Below are positions 9,662 to 18,516 of a stretch of DNA of 64,000 nt, in pieces. Numbering within the stretch: position 1 is the first letter of the stretch; every line of letters begins with the position of its first letter. Position numbers and translations under genes: made by a program. The notes under the pieces were generated by a model. That model was not told the DNA's origin. It did no database searches and saw only the letters and a list, made by a program, of their open reading frames with translations. The stretch is taken from contig NZ_SACT01000005.1 of the NCBI RefSeq assembly GCF_004016515.1, forward strand, positions 124,001 through 188,000. Reading direction: 5' to 3'. The DNA is from Rubrivivax albus (GTDB taxonomy: Bacteria; Pseudomonadota; Gammaproteobacteria; Burkholderiales; Burkholderiaceae_C).

Positions 9662-11523
9662 CCGGCGTGACGGGCCTGAGCACCGGGCTGCGGGCCCTGC
9701 GCCGCTACACCCACCACGCCGCGCCACCGCTGCAGCGGGGCTCGATGCCGGCCCGCCCGTGGGGCCAGGCCTGGCAGGGCGGAGATGCGCCGGACGCCGG
9801 CCAGCCCGCCGGCCGCCGGCGGCTGCTGGTGGCCGTGGTGCTGAGCGTGGCCGCGCTGGCCGCCGTGGCCCTGCTGCGCACGCAGCCGCTGGGCGTGGCC
9901 CTGGACGCGCTGCGGCTGCTGCAGGTGGCGCTGTTCGCGCTGCTCTTCGGCTGGGTGGCCGCCGGCTTCGCCACCGCGCTGATGGGCTTCGTCGTGCTGC
10001 GCCGCGGCGACCGCCAGATGCTGTCCTACGCCGACGTGGCCCGCCAGCCACTGGCCGCGGACGCCAGCACCGCCGTCATCATGCCCATCTGCAACGAGCA
10101 CGTGGACACCGTGTTCGCCGGTCTGACCGCCACCGCCGAGTCCGTGGTGGCCAGCGGCGGCGCCCGGCTGCTGGCGTTCTACGTGCTGTCGGACACGTCC
10201 AACCCGGCGGTGCGCGAGGCCGAATTCGCCGCCTGGCAGGCCCTGCGCCAGCGCATGGCGCCGCACGGTCTGCAGGTGCACTACCGCTGGCGTGCCCGGC
10301 GCACGCACCGCAAGGCCGGCAACGTGGCCGACTTCTGCCGCCGCTGGGGCGCGCGCCACCGCTACATGGTGGTGCTGGACGCCGACAGCGTGATGAGCGG
10401 CGAGGCCATCCTGGGCCTGATGCGGCTGATGGAGGCCCACCCGCAGGCCGGCATCATCCAGTCGGCCCCGATCTCCTGCGGGCTGGACACGCTGCACGCA
10501 CGCGCCCAGCAGTTCGCCAGCCGCGTCACCGGCCGCCTGTTCGCCGCCGGCATGCAGTTCTGGCAGCTGGGCGAGTCGCACTACTGGGGCCACAACGCCA
10601 TCATCCGCATCGCACCCTTCATGGCCCACTGCGGCCTGGCACCGCTGCCCGGGCGCGGCGGCCTGTCGGGTTCCATCCTGTCGCACGACTTCGTCGAGGC
10701 GGCACTGATGCGCCGCGCCGGCTGGCAGGTCTGGCTGGTGCCCGACCTGCCCGGCAGCTGGGAACAGCAGCCGCCGCACCTGCTGGCGGAACTGCAGCGT
10801 GACCGCCGCTGGTGCCAGGGCAACCTGATGAACGCGCGCCTGATCGCCGAACCCGGCCTGCACCGCGTGCACCGCGCCATGCTGGCCACCGGCGCCATGG
10901 CCTACCTCTCGGCGCCGCTGTGGCTGGGTTTCGTGGCCCTGGGCATGGTGCTGTGGCTGGACGGCCGCCACCTGCTGCAGGTGCCGGCCGGCGCGGCCAT
11001 GGTGCTGTGGGCGCTGACCGGCACCATGCTGCTGCTGCCGCGCGTGCTGGGCGCGCTGACCGTGTGGCTGGAGGGCCAACAGCGCGCCTTCGGCGGCACG
11101 CCGGCCCTGATGGCCAGCGCCGTGGCCGAGGCCCTCTGGTCGGCCCTGACGGCCCCGATCCGCATGGCGGCGCACACGCTGTTCGTCGCCACCGCGCTCA
11201 GCGGCCTGAAGCTGGACTGGCGCAGCCCGCCGCGCGAGGCCGAGGCCCTGCCCTGGCGTGACGCGGCAAGGCTGCTGCTGCCGCTGTCGGCGGTGGCCGC
11301 GGCAGTGCTGGCCGCCGTGGCCTGGCGCGACCCATCGGCCGCGCTGTGGCTGGCGCCGGTGGCGCTGCCGCTGCTGGCGGCCACGCCGCTGGCGGTCTGG
11401 GGGGCACGCCCGGTCATCGGCCAGGCCTTGCGCCGCGCCGGGCTGCTGCTGATCCCGGAAGAGACCCAGACCGCGACGGAACTGCGCCGCGCCTGGGGCG
11501 CACCGCGCCTGGCCATGGCCTGA
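9634..11523 (+). CDS. opgH: Glucan biosynthesis glucosyltransferase OpgH/MdoH
   Basis: 629-residue inner-membrane GT2 glycosyltransferase that polymerises glucose from UDP-glucose into the periplasmic glucan backbone. TM helices lie at about 48-68 and 90-115. The cytosolic catalytic domain contains VVLDADSVMSG (metal-binding D-x-D) and QRDRRWCQGN (Q-x-x-R-W), followed by about five TM helices from residue 410. It is clearly shorter than E. coli OpgH (about 850 residues), mostly through a shorter N-terminal and C-terminal region, but carries all GT2 motifs. It overlaps opgG by 28 bp and is followed by strong hairpins. Confidence 0.92.
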   Translation: MDRTDSTGLTGVTGLSTGLRALRRYTHHAAPPLQRGSMPARPWGQAWQGGDAPDAGQPAGRRRLLVAVVLSVAALAAVALLRTQPLGVALDALRLLQVALFALLFGWVAAGFATALMGFVVLRRGDRQMLSYADVARQPLAADASTAVIMPICNEHVDTVFAGLTATAESVVASGGARLLAFYVLSDTSNPAVREAEFAAWQALRQRMAPHGLQVHYRWRARRTHRKAGNVADFCRRWGARHRYMVVLDADSVMSGEAILGLMRLMEAHPQAGIIQSAPISCGLDTLHARAQQFASRVTGRLFAAGMQFWQLGESHYWGHNAIIRIAPFMAHCGLAPLPGRGGLSGSILSHDFVEAALMRRAGWQVWLVPDLPGSWEQQPPHLLAELQRDRRWCQGNLMNARLIAEPGLHRVHRAMLATGAMAYLSAPLWLGFVALGMVLWLDGRHLLQVPAGAAMVLWALTGTMLLLPRVLGALTVWLEGQQRAFGGTPALMASAVAEALWSALTAPIRMAAHTLFVATALSGLKLDWRSPPREAEALPWRDAARLLLPLSAVAAAVLAAVAWRDPSAALWLAPVALPLLAATPLAVWGARPVIGQALRRAGLLLIPEETQTATELRRAWGAPRLAMA

Positions 11524-11538
11524 GACGGACCACCACGG

Positions 11539-11626
11539 GCCACGCCTGCGGGCGTGGCGTCGCCGCCGTGTGAAATCTGGCGTGATCGCACCCCGGCCAG
11601 CGGCGTCCGCCGCTGGGGCCGGGGTG
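11539..11626 (+). terminator. Two tandem hairpins after opgH
   Basis: The first hairpin pairs GCCACGCC (11539-11546) with GGCGTGGC (11551-11558) around a four-base loop. The second is larger: arms at 11589-11604 and 11609-11626 (CACCCCGGCC..AGCGGC against GCCGCT..GGCCGGGGTG) with a small bulge. Neither has a clear T run, so termination is possible but not certain; they lie between opgH and the next gene. Confidence 0.45.
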
Positions 11627-11662
11627 ACGCACCCCTAGAATTTGGGGGTCATTGCCCCTGCC

Positions 11663-13495
11663 ATGGTCGCTGCGCCCCTACGCCCTCACGCTCCGTTCGC
11701 GGCCGACCGTTCTCATCGACAGCACCGACCGTGTACCGCCGCCGCGTGGCACTGGGTGCGATGCAGCCTGGCGTGGCTGCAGTTGATCTGGCTGCTGCTG
11801 GGGGCGACGGCCGTGCTGGCGGCGGCACCCGCCCCTGCCGGTGCGCCACTGGCACTGGACGACCGCGTGGCGCGTGTCGACGCCTGGCCGGCGCTGAGGG
11901 TGCTGGCCGATCCTGACGGCCACTGGACCTTCGACGACGCGCTGGCCCGACGCACCGACTTCGGCCCGCCGGAAGGCGCCCCGGGCACGCTGGGCCTTCA
12001 GCGCGGTGCCGCGTGGCTGCACGTGCCGCTGCAGGCGTCGCCCGACTCCGAAGGCCGCTGGGTGCTGGACCTCGGTTACGCCGTGCTCAACCGCGTGGAC
12101 GTCTGGCTGCTGCTGCCCGGCCGGCCGCCCCAGCACTGGGCAACAGGCAACGAGGTGCCACGCGCCGAGCGGCCACTGGACAGCCGCACCCCGGCGGTGG
12201 TGCTGGATCTCCCGCCGGGCACGACGGCCGAACTGCTGCTGCGCGTGCGCAGCGCCGGCGCGCTGATCCTGCCAGTGACCCTGTCCACCCCGACGGCCTT
12301 CCACCGCCAGGCGCTGGACGAACAGGTGCTGCAGGGCCTGCTGTCCGGGCTCGGCCTGTTCCTGGTGCTCTACAGCCTGTCGCAGTGGTGGAGTGTGCGC
12401 GAGTCGATGTTCCTGCGCTATGCGCTGCTGACCTTCGCCAGCGTCATGTTCTCGGTGGCGCAGTTCGGCCACGGCGCGATGTACCTCTGGGGCGACAGCC
12501 AATGGTTCGAGCGCCATGTGCCCGGGCTGGCCGCGCTGATCGCCTCCACCGGCAGCTGCCTGTTCGTGCAGGCGGTGCTGGCCGACGACCGGCCCCAGGG
12601 CTGGATCAGCCGCGCCCTCTACGGCTGCGCCGCGTTGCTGGTGGCCACCGCGCTGGCGTTCGCGACCGGCCTGATCGACGTGCACGCGGTCAGCGCCGTG
12701 GTCGGATCACTGGGCCTGGCACCGGCGCTGCTGGGGCTGCCCGGCGCGCTGCGCCGCCTGCGGCGGGGCGATGCCGTCGGCGGCTACTTCCTGGTCGCCT
12801 GGATCGGCTATTTCTTCAGCACCTGGGTCATGGTGCAGGTCATCTACGGTCGGCTGCCCGCCACCTGGAGCACGCTGCACGCCTTCCAGTTCGGGGCCAC
12901 GCTGGACATGCTGATCTTCCTGCGCGTGATCTCGCTGCGGCTGGCGGCGGTGCACGCCGCCGCCCTGGAGCGGGATGCCCTGCGCTCGATGGCGCACACC
13001 GACCCGCTCACCGGGCTGCCCAACCGGCGCGGCCTGCCGGAGCAGATCGAGCAGCGCCTGCTGGCCGTGCGGCCAGACCGCCTGCTGGCCCTGGTGGTGC
13101 TGGACCTGGACGGCTTCAAGGCCGTCAACGACCGACTCGGCCACGCGGTGGGTGACGCGCTGCTGGTGGACGTGGCCCGGCGGCTGCGCACCAGCGTGCG
13201 CGAGCACGACCTGGTGGCACGCATGGGTGGCGACGAGTTCCTCGTTGTGGCCGATGGGCTGCGCAACGAGGCGCAGGCGCAGGCCATGGCCCAGCATCTG
13301 CTGCAGGCCTTTGCCGAACCGTTCGAGGTGGCGGGCCACCGCTGCGAGGTCGGGCTCACCGCCGGCTACGTGCTGGCCCCGACCGACGGCCGCAACGCCC
13401 ACGAACTGCTGCGCGCGGCCGACAGTGCGATGTTCGACGGCAAGCGCAGCGGCAAGGGTCGGGTGATCCGGGCGACCGCGCCGCAAGCCCTCTGA
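11663..13495 (+). CDS. 7TM-DISM diguanylate cyclase
   Basis: About 610 residues. A signal-anchor is at about 35-58, followed by a periplasmic beta-rich 7TMR-DISM extracellular domain (about 65-215), then seven TM helices of the 7TM-DISM type (about 220-420), and a C-terminal GGDEF domain with ARMGGDEFLVVADGL and DPLTGLPNRRGL. It should make cyclic di-GMP from GTP in response to a periplasmic ligand. No RxxD inhibitory site is obvious before GGDEF. I took the ATG at 11663; a TTG seven codons upstream is also open. It is separated from opgH by hairpins and converges with the patatin gene. Confidence 0.88.
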   Translation: MVAAPLRPHAPFAADRSHRQHRPCTAAAWHWVRCSLAWLQLIWLLLGATAVLAAAPAPAGAPLALDDRVARVDAWPALRVLADPDGHWTFDDALARRTDFGPPEGAPGTLGLQRGAAWLHVPLQASPDSEGRWVLDLGYAVLNRVDVWLLLPGRPPQHWATGNEVPRAERPLDSRTPAVVLDLPPGTTAELLLRVRSAGALILPVTLSTPTAFHRQALDEQVLQGLLSGLGLFLVLYSLSQWWSVRESMFLRYALLTFASVMFSVAQFGHGAMYLWGDSQWFERHVPGLAALIASTGSCLFVQAVLADDRPQGWISRALYGCAALLVATALAFATGLIDVHAVSAVVGSLGLAPALLGLPGALRRLRRGDAVGGYFLVAWIGYFFSTWVMVQVIYGRLPATWSTLHAFQFGATLDMLIFLRVISLRLAAVHAAALERDALRSMAHTDPLTGLPNRRGLPEQIEQRLLAVRPDRLLALVVLDLDGFKAVNDRLGHAVGDALLVDVARRLRTSVREHDLVARMGGDEFLVVADGLRNEAQAQAMAQHLLQAFAEPFEVAGHRCEVGLTAGYVLAPTDGRNAHELLRAADSAMFDGKRSGKGRVIRATAPQAL

Positions 13496-13513
13496 CGCGC
13501 CAGGCCAGGGTGG

Positions 13514-15424
13514 TCAGCCGACGTCGGTCTCCAGCCGCCCCTGCTGCGCCAGCACCTGCAGCGCGTGCTCGTAGCCGATCTGCACGATGCGGTCGAAGCG
13601 CTTCCACTGCAGCAGACCCACACGCTCCAGCGGCGGGTGGAAGTACAGGTCGGCCAGTGCCCTGGCCTGGCGGCCGCGCGCCATGCTGTTGAGCACCATC
13701 ACCGTCATCAGGTAGGCCGGCAGCGACGGCAGGCGGTATTTGCGCTTGCGCAGCGGGCGCAGCCAGTCCAGGAACAGGTCCCAGCCGCCCGGCACCTCGT
13801 CCAGGTCCACGCGCAGCGGCTGGCGCACGTCCAGGTCGACGCCGATCACATGACCCACGCCGCGCTGGCGCCGCATCACGTCGACCGGGAAGTTGTTGAA
13901 GCTGCCACCGTCGCAATGCAGCTCGCCATCGATCAGCACCGGCGGCAGCGCGCCCGGGATCGAGGTGCTGGCCAGCAGCAGCCGCGCCAGCGGGCCGCGC
14001 TGCAGCACCTGCTCGCGCGCCTGGCTGTAGTTCGTGGCCACGCAGAAGAAGCCCTTCCACAGGTCCTCGGCATCGGCCTCGTGCCCTGTGAGTCCACGCA
14101 CGCCATCGTCGAGCACGCGCCGCAGGCGCCGGCCGCGGAACACCGACAGCCAGGGCCAGGGGCTGTAGTCGCCGGTGGGCTTGGCCTCGAAGGCGCGGCG
14201 GGCATTGAGCATGACGTCGTCCCAGCTGCGGTCGGACGCCACGTAGGTGGCCATCACCGCACCGATGCTGGTGCCGCCGACGAAGTCCACGGTCACGCCC
14301 TGTTCGCGCAGCGCACGCACCACGCCCAGGTGCGCCAGGCCGCGCGCGCCGCCGCCGGCCAGCACCAGGCCCGTGGCGCTGCGGTTGAGGAAGCGCGCCA
14401 GGCGGCCGACGTCGTCGTCGTGATCCGTGCGCAGGTGCAGGTGGCCGGCCACCGGGCGGCGGTCCAGCCACGCGCGGGTGCCGCGTGGCATGGCCGTGCC
14501 CGGCGGATGCAGCAGCAGCAGGATCTCGGCCGCATCGGTCGTCTCGGCGCGGCCCATCAGGCACAGCCGCTCGGTCGGATGGATGTCGGGCGCGGCCGTG
14601 GCGTCGGCCAGCAGCAGCAGCTCGTCGGCACCGCGGCAGCAGCGGGCCGTCCAGGCCGTGGGCTCGTCGTCGGCCACCAGCAGCACGAACTCGGCACGCG
14701 ACTCGATGCGGTCGAGCAGCATGGCCACGCGGCGCTCCTCGGCCAGCATCGACGCCGGGCCCAGCGTCGCGTCGCCCGCTTCGGCATGACCGTGCACACG
14801 GGCTGCGTCGACCACTTCCACGCGGCCGAAGACGGCCAGCGCCGCCGCCAGCCGATCCGCGAACGCGCGCACCGGCAGCCCGCGCGAGATCGGCACCAGC
14901 GTGACCGTGCCGGGCCGCGGGTGCAGGCCGTCGCTGGCCGGGCTTTGCAGCCGGCGCACCATCTGCCGTGTCAGCGCCAGGTGGCGCGTGAGCGCCATCG
15001 ACAGCGCGGCGTGGCTGGCCAGCAGATCGTTGAAGGCGGTGCGGTCCAGGCGCGCGAGCAGCGAGTCGCGCACCGCGATGACGGTGGCATTGCGCGCGTC
15101 GCCGGTGATCAGCGCGAGCTCGCCGACGATCTGGCCGCGGCTGATCTCGCCGACGATGCGCTGCCCGCCCGGGACGCTGGCATCCACGATGGTGGCGCGC
15201 AGGCGGCCGCTGACCAGCAGGTACAGTGCATCGCCCGGTTCGCCCTGGCGCATCAGCACCTGGCCGCCGGCGAGCTCGGTCCACGTCATCGCCTGCTGCA
15301 GGCGTTCCAGCGCCGCGGCGTCGACGTCGCCGAAGTCCTCCTGCAGCAGCCGCGACAGCAGCTCGTCGTGGTACGGCTGGCGGCCCGCGCTGCCGCCGGG
15401 CCGGCGCGCGCCCGGGGCGCTCAA
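13514..15424 (-). CDS. Patatin-like phospholipase with N-terminal cNMP-binding domain
   Basis: 636-residue protein resembling neuropathy target esterase. Residues about 20-130 are a cyclic-nucleotide-binding fold (GQVLMRQGEPGDALYLLVSG, ISRGQIVGELALITG). A linker domain of about 170 residues follows. The patatin domain begins near 310 with the oxyanion motif LAGGGARGLAHLGV, nucleophile elbow GTSIG and catalytic D-G-G in CDGGSFNNFPVD. It likely hydrolyses (lyso)phospholipids at the membrane. The only start that fits is a TTG overlapping the stop of the upstream crotonase gene (TTGA), implying coupled translation; the open frame goes further up but would run through that gene. Confidence 0.87.
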   Translation of the reverse strand: MSAPGARRPGGSAGRQPYHDELLSRLLQEDFGDVDAAALERLQQAMTWTELAGGQVLMRQGEPGDALYLLVSGRLRATIVDASVPGGQRIVGEISRGQIVGELALITGDARNATVIAVRDSLLARLDRTAFNDLLASHAALSMALTRHLALTRQMVRRLQSPASDGLHPRPGTVTLVPISRGLPVRAFADRLAAALAVFGRVEVVDAARVHGHAEAGDATLGPASMLAEERRVAMLLDRIESRAEFVLLVADDEPTAWTARCCRGADELLLLADATAAPDIHPTERLCLMGRAETTDAAEILLLLHPPGTAMPRGTRAWLDRRPVAGHLHLRTDHDDDVGRLARFLNRSATGLVLAGGGARGLAHLGVVRALREQGVTVDFVGGTSIGAVMATYVASDRSWDDVMLNARRAFEAKPTGDYSPWPWLSVFRGRRLRRVLDDGVRGLTGHEADAEDLWKGFFCVATNYSQAREQVLQRGPLARLLLASTSIPGALPPVLIDGELHCDGGSFNNFPVDVMRRQRGVGHVIGVDLDVRQPLRVDLDEVPGGWDLFLDWLRPLRKRKYRLPSLPAYLMTVMVLNSMARGRQARALADLYFHPPLERVGLLQWKRFDRIVQIGYEHALQVLAQQGRLETDVG

Positions 15425-16200
15425 GACCAGGCCGGCGGACGCTTGTCGATGAAGGCCTGCACGCCCTCCAGCGCCGACGCGTCCATCATGTTGCAGGCCA
15501 TGGTCTCGGCCGCGAGGTCGTAGGCGGCGGCGATGCCGGTCTCCAGCTGGCGGTAGAACAGGCCCTTGCCGGCCGCGATGGCCACGCGCGGCTTGGCCAC
15601 CACGGCGGCGACCAGACGCTCGACCTCGGCGTCGAGCTCGGCCGCGTCCACCACACGGTTGACCAGGCCCTTCTCGCGCGCCTCGTCGGCGGAGATGAAG
15701 GCCCCGGTGACCAGCATCTCGAAGGCGGCCTTGCGCGGCAGGTTGCGGCTGAGCGCCACGCTGGGCGTGCTGCAGAACAGCCCCAGGTTGACGCCACTGA
15801 CCGCAAAACGTGCGTCTCGCGCTGCCACCGCCAGGTCGCACATGGCCACCAGCTGGCAGCCGGCGGCGGTGGCGATGCCCTGCACCTGGGCCAGCACCGG
15901 CACCGGCAGGCGCTGGATCGTCATCATCATGCGGCCGCACTGCGCGAACAGCCGCCGGTAGTAGTCCAGCGACGGCTCGGCGCGCATCTCCTTGAGGTCG
16001 TGGCCGGCGCAGAAGGCCTTGCCGGCGGCCCGGATCACGACGATGCGCGCCGTCTCGTCGGCGGCGATGGCATCGAGCTGCGCCTGCAGCGCGTCGAGCA
16101 CGCCTTCGGACAGCGCGTTAAAGGCCTGCGGCCGGTTCAGCGTCAGCGTCACCACGCCGCGCGCATCCTTGGCGCAGAGAACCGGTGCGTCGTCGTTCAT
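15421..16200 (-). CDS. Crotonase-family protein, ECHDC3-like
   Basis: 259-residue enoyl-CoA hydratase/isomerase superfamily protein. The CoA-binding oxyanion region AAGKAFCAGHDLKEM is near residue 60. Where true hydratases have two catalytic Glu, this has Q in ATAAGCQLVAMCD and N in VSGVNLGLFCS, so both appear to be missing. This pattern and the motif GLFCSTPSVALSR resemble the ECHDC3 branch, so classical hydratase activity is doubtful. I chose the ATG at 16200 because GAGGGAGCG sits just ahead of it. It lies 28 bp after the acyl-CoA synthetase and overlaps the patatin gene. Confidence 0.88.
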   Translation of the reverse strand: MNDDAPVLCAKDARGVVTLTLNRPQAFNALSEGVLDALQAQLDAIAADETARIVVIRAAGKAFCAGHDLKEMRAEPSLDYYRRLFAQCGRMMMTIQRLPVPVLAQVQGIATAAGCQLVAMCDLAVAARDARFAVSGVNLGLFCSTPSVALSRNLPRKAAFEMLVTGAFISADEAREKGLVNRVVDAAELDAEVERLVAAVVAKPRVAIAAGKGLFYRQLETGIAAAYDLAAETMACNMMDASALEGVQAFIDKRPPAWS

Positions 16201-16228
16201 CGCTCCCTCGTTCGTTCGGTCGGTCATG

Positions 16229-17878
16229 TCACTCGATGGCCGAGGCGCTCTTCGCGCGCTCGCGCAGCTGGAACTTCTGAATCTTGCCGGTGCTCGTCTT
16301 CGGGATCGGCTCGAAGCGGATGTCCCTGGGCACCTTGTAGCCGGCCAGCAGCTGCCGGCAGTGTGCCACCAGCGCCTCGGCCGTCACCTCGGCCCCGGGC
16401 TTCAGTTCGACGAAGGCCAGCGGCGTCTCGCCCCACTTCGGGTCGGGCCGGGCGACCACCGCGCAGGCCAGCACGGCCGGGTGGCGGTAGAGGGCGTCCT
16501 CCACCTCGATGGAGCTGATGTTCTCGCCGCCGCTGATGATGATGTCCTTGCTGCGGTCCTTGATCTTCACGTAGCGGTCGGGCTCCAGCACCGCCAGGTC
16601 GCCGGTGTGGAACCAGCCGCCTTCGAAGGCCTTCGCGGTCGCCGTGGGGTTCTTCAGGTAGCCCTTCATCACGATGTTGCCGCGGAACATGATCTCGCCC
16701 ATGGTCTGGCCATCGGCCGGCACCTCGGTCATGGTCTCCGGGTCCATCACGGTCATGCCTTCCTGCAGCGGGTAGCGCACGCCCTGGCGGCCGTTCAGGC
16801 GCGTCTGCTCCGACAGGTCGGCCTGGGCCCAGCTGGCGCGCTTGGACGCCACCGCTGCCGGGCCATAGACCTCGGTCAGGCCGTAGACGTGCGTGATGTC
16901 GAAGCCCAGCTGCGCCATGCCTTCGATCATCGCCGCCGGCGGCGCGGCGCCGGCGACCATGCCGCGCACGGCGCCGATGCCCTCGCGCAGCGCCGGGTCG
17001 GCCGCCACGGCACCGAGGATGCCGTTGTGCACGATGGGTGCGGCGCAGTAGTGGTCCACGCCGTGCGCGCGCATGGCCGCCAGGATGCTGGCCCCGTCCA
17101 CCCGGCGCAGGCACACGTGCACGCCGGCCTGCATGGCCACCGTCCACGGGAAGCACCAGCCGTTGCAGTGGAACATCGGCAGCGTCCACAGGTAGCGCGG
17201 GAACTGCGGCATCGTCCAGGTGACGGCATTGCTGACCGCGTTCAGGTAGGCGCCGCGGTGGTGGGTGACCACGCCCTTGGGGTCGCCGGTGGTGCCGCTG
17301 GTGTAGCTGACGGCGATGGCATCCCACTCGTCGGCCGCGCCGTCCAGACGCGGCAACGGGTCATGCGCCGCCAGCAGGGCCTCGTAGTCGTGGGAGCCCA
17401 GCCGATCGCCGGGACCGGTGTACTCGCTGTCGCAGACGTCGATGACGACGATCTCGCGCCCCATGTCCTTCAACTGGGCCAGGGCGGCCGACACCGTGGG
17501 CGAGAACTCGCGGTCGGTGATCAGCACCTTGGCGGCGCAGTGGTTCATCTGCCAGGCCAGCAGCGCCGCATCCAGCCGCGTGTTGAGCGTGTTGATCACC
17601 GCACCCAGGGCGGGCACGGCGTAGTGCGCCTCCACCATCTCCGGCGTGTTGGGCAGCAGCGTGCTGACCGTGTCGCCGCGGTCGATGCCCAGGGCCTGCA
17701 GCGCCGCCGCCAGGCGCGCGGATCGGTCGCGCAGCGTGGCCCAGTCGCAGCGCCGCGCGCCGTGGATGATGGCCGGCAGGTCGCCAAAGACCTCGGCCGT
17801 GCGCTCGACGAAGCTCATCGGCGTCAGGGCCACGAAGTTCGCCGGCGTGCGGGGCAGGTCTTGGTCGTAGATGTTCAT
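16229..17878 (-). CDS. Acyl-CoA synthetase (AMP-binding)
   Basis: 549-residue adenylate-forming enzyme that activates a fatty acid to acyl-CoA with ATP. The P-loop YTSGTTGDPKGVVTHH is near residue 185, HVYGLTEVYGP near 325, and the hinge region GWFHTGDLAVLEPDRYVKIKDR near 430-450. The C-terminal catalytic Lys is in PKTSTGKIQKF. The N terminus MNIYDQDLPRTPANFVALTP is typical of medium/long-chain acyl-CoA synthetases of Burkholderiales. The longer upstream open frame is rejected because the conserved N terminus begins at this ATG. First of a three-gene minus-strand set with the crotonase and the patatin. Confidence 0.93.
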   Translation of the reverse strand: MNIYDQDLPRTPANFVALTPMSFVERTAEVFGDLPAIIHGARRCDWATLRDRSARLAAALQALGIDRGDTVSTLLPNTPEMVEAHYAVPALGAVINTLNTRLDAALLAWQMNHCAAKVLITDREFSPTVSAALAQLKDMGREIVVIDVCDSEYTGPGDRLGSHDYEALLAAHDPLPRLDGAADEWDAIAVSYTSGTTGDPKGVVTHHRGAYLNAVSNAVTWTMPQFPRYLWTLPMFHCNGWCFPWTVAMQAGVHVCLRRVDGASILAAMRAHGVDHYCAAPIVHNGILGAVAADPALREGIGAVRGMVAGAAPPAAMIEGMAQLGFDITHVYGLTEVYGPAAVASKRASWAQADLSEQTRLNGRQGVRYPLQEGMTVMDPETMTEVPADGQTMGEIMFRGNIVMKGYLKNPTATAKAFEGGWFHTGDLAVLEPDRYVKIKDRSKDIIISGGENISSIEVEDALYRHPAVLACAVVARPDPKWGETPLAFVELKPGAEVTAEALVAHCRQLLAGYKVPRDIRFEPIPKTSTGKIQKFQLRERAKSASAIE

Positions 17879-17982
17879 GCCGGCATCGTAGCCATTCGGC
17901 CGCCCCGCCGACCCGGGGACAGCCCTGGGAACGGCCAGGAACAGACCCGGCTGGTGCCGGGGCTGTGGTATCACCGCGCCCC

Positions 17983-18510
17983 ATGTTCCGGGTGCAGATC
18001 ATCGGCGGCAGCGGCGCCGGCAAGACCACGCTGGGCCGGCGGCTGGCCCAGCGCCACGGCCTGCCCTTCATCGACCTGGACGATCTGTTCTGGGAACCCG
18101 GCTGGGTGGACGTGGGCCACGCCGAGCTCGCCCGCCGGCTGGCGCCACGCGTGGCCGGCGACGGCTGGGTGGTGGCCGGCAACTACGGCCCGACCACCGA
18201 ACCGCTGCTGTGGCCGCGCCTGACCCACCTGCTGGTGCTGGACCTGCCCTACCCTCTGATGATGCGGCGCACGGTGTGGCGCACCGTGTGGCGGGGACTG
18301 ACCGGCGCACCCTGCTGCAACGGCAACCGCGAGTCGCTGCGGCGGATGTTCGACGAGGGCGGCGTCATCCGCTACCTGCACCGCACCTGGGACAAGCGGC
18401 ACGCCCGCTTCGCCGGCATCGCCGACGAGCCGAAGCTGGCCCACGCGCAGGTGGAGCGGCTGCGCCACCCGCGCGAGGTGGCCGCATTCGAGGCGCAGGG
18501 CCTCGGATGA
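17983..18510 (+). CDS. Small P-loop kinase-like ATPase (FlaR-like)
   Basis: 175-residue protein with a Walker A loop IGGSGAGKTTLGRRLA at residues 6-21, an IDLDDLFW segment, and LLVLDLPYP near 75. It resembles the adenylate kinase/shikimate kinase-like proteins annotated as topology modulation protein FlaR, whose real substrate is not established. I chose the ATG at 17983; the upstream in-frame start (GTG at 17965) would add six residues. The gene is divergent from the acyl-CoA synthetase and ends 6 bp before the end of the RraA-like gene. Confidence 0.8.
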   Translation: MFRVQIIGGSGAGKTTLGRRLAQRHGLPFIDLDDLFWEPGWVDVGHAELARRLAPRVAGDGWVVAGNYGPTTEPLLWPRLTHLLVLDLPYPLMMRRTVWRTVWRGLTGAPCCNGNRESLRRMFDEGGVIRYLHRTWDKRHARFAGIADEPKLAHAQVERLRHPREVAAFEAQGLG

Positions 18511-18516
18511 CGCCGA

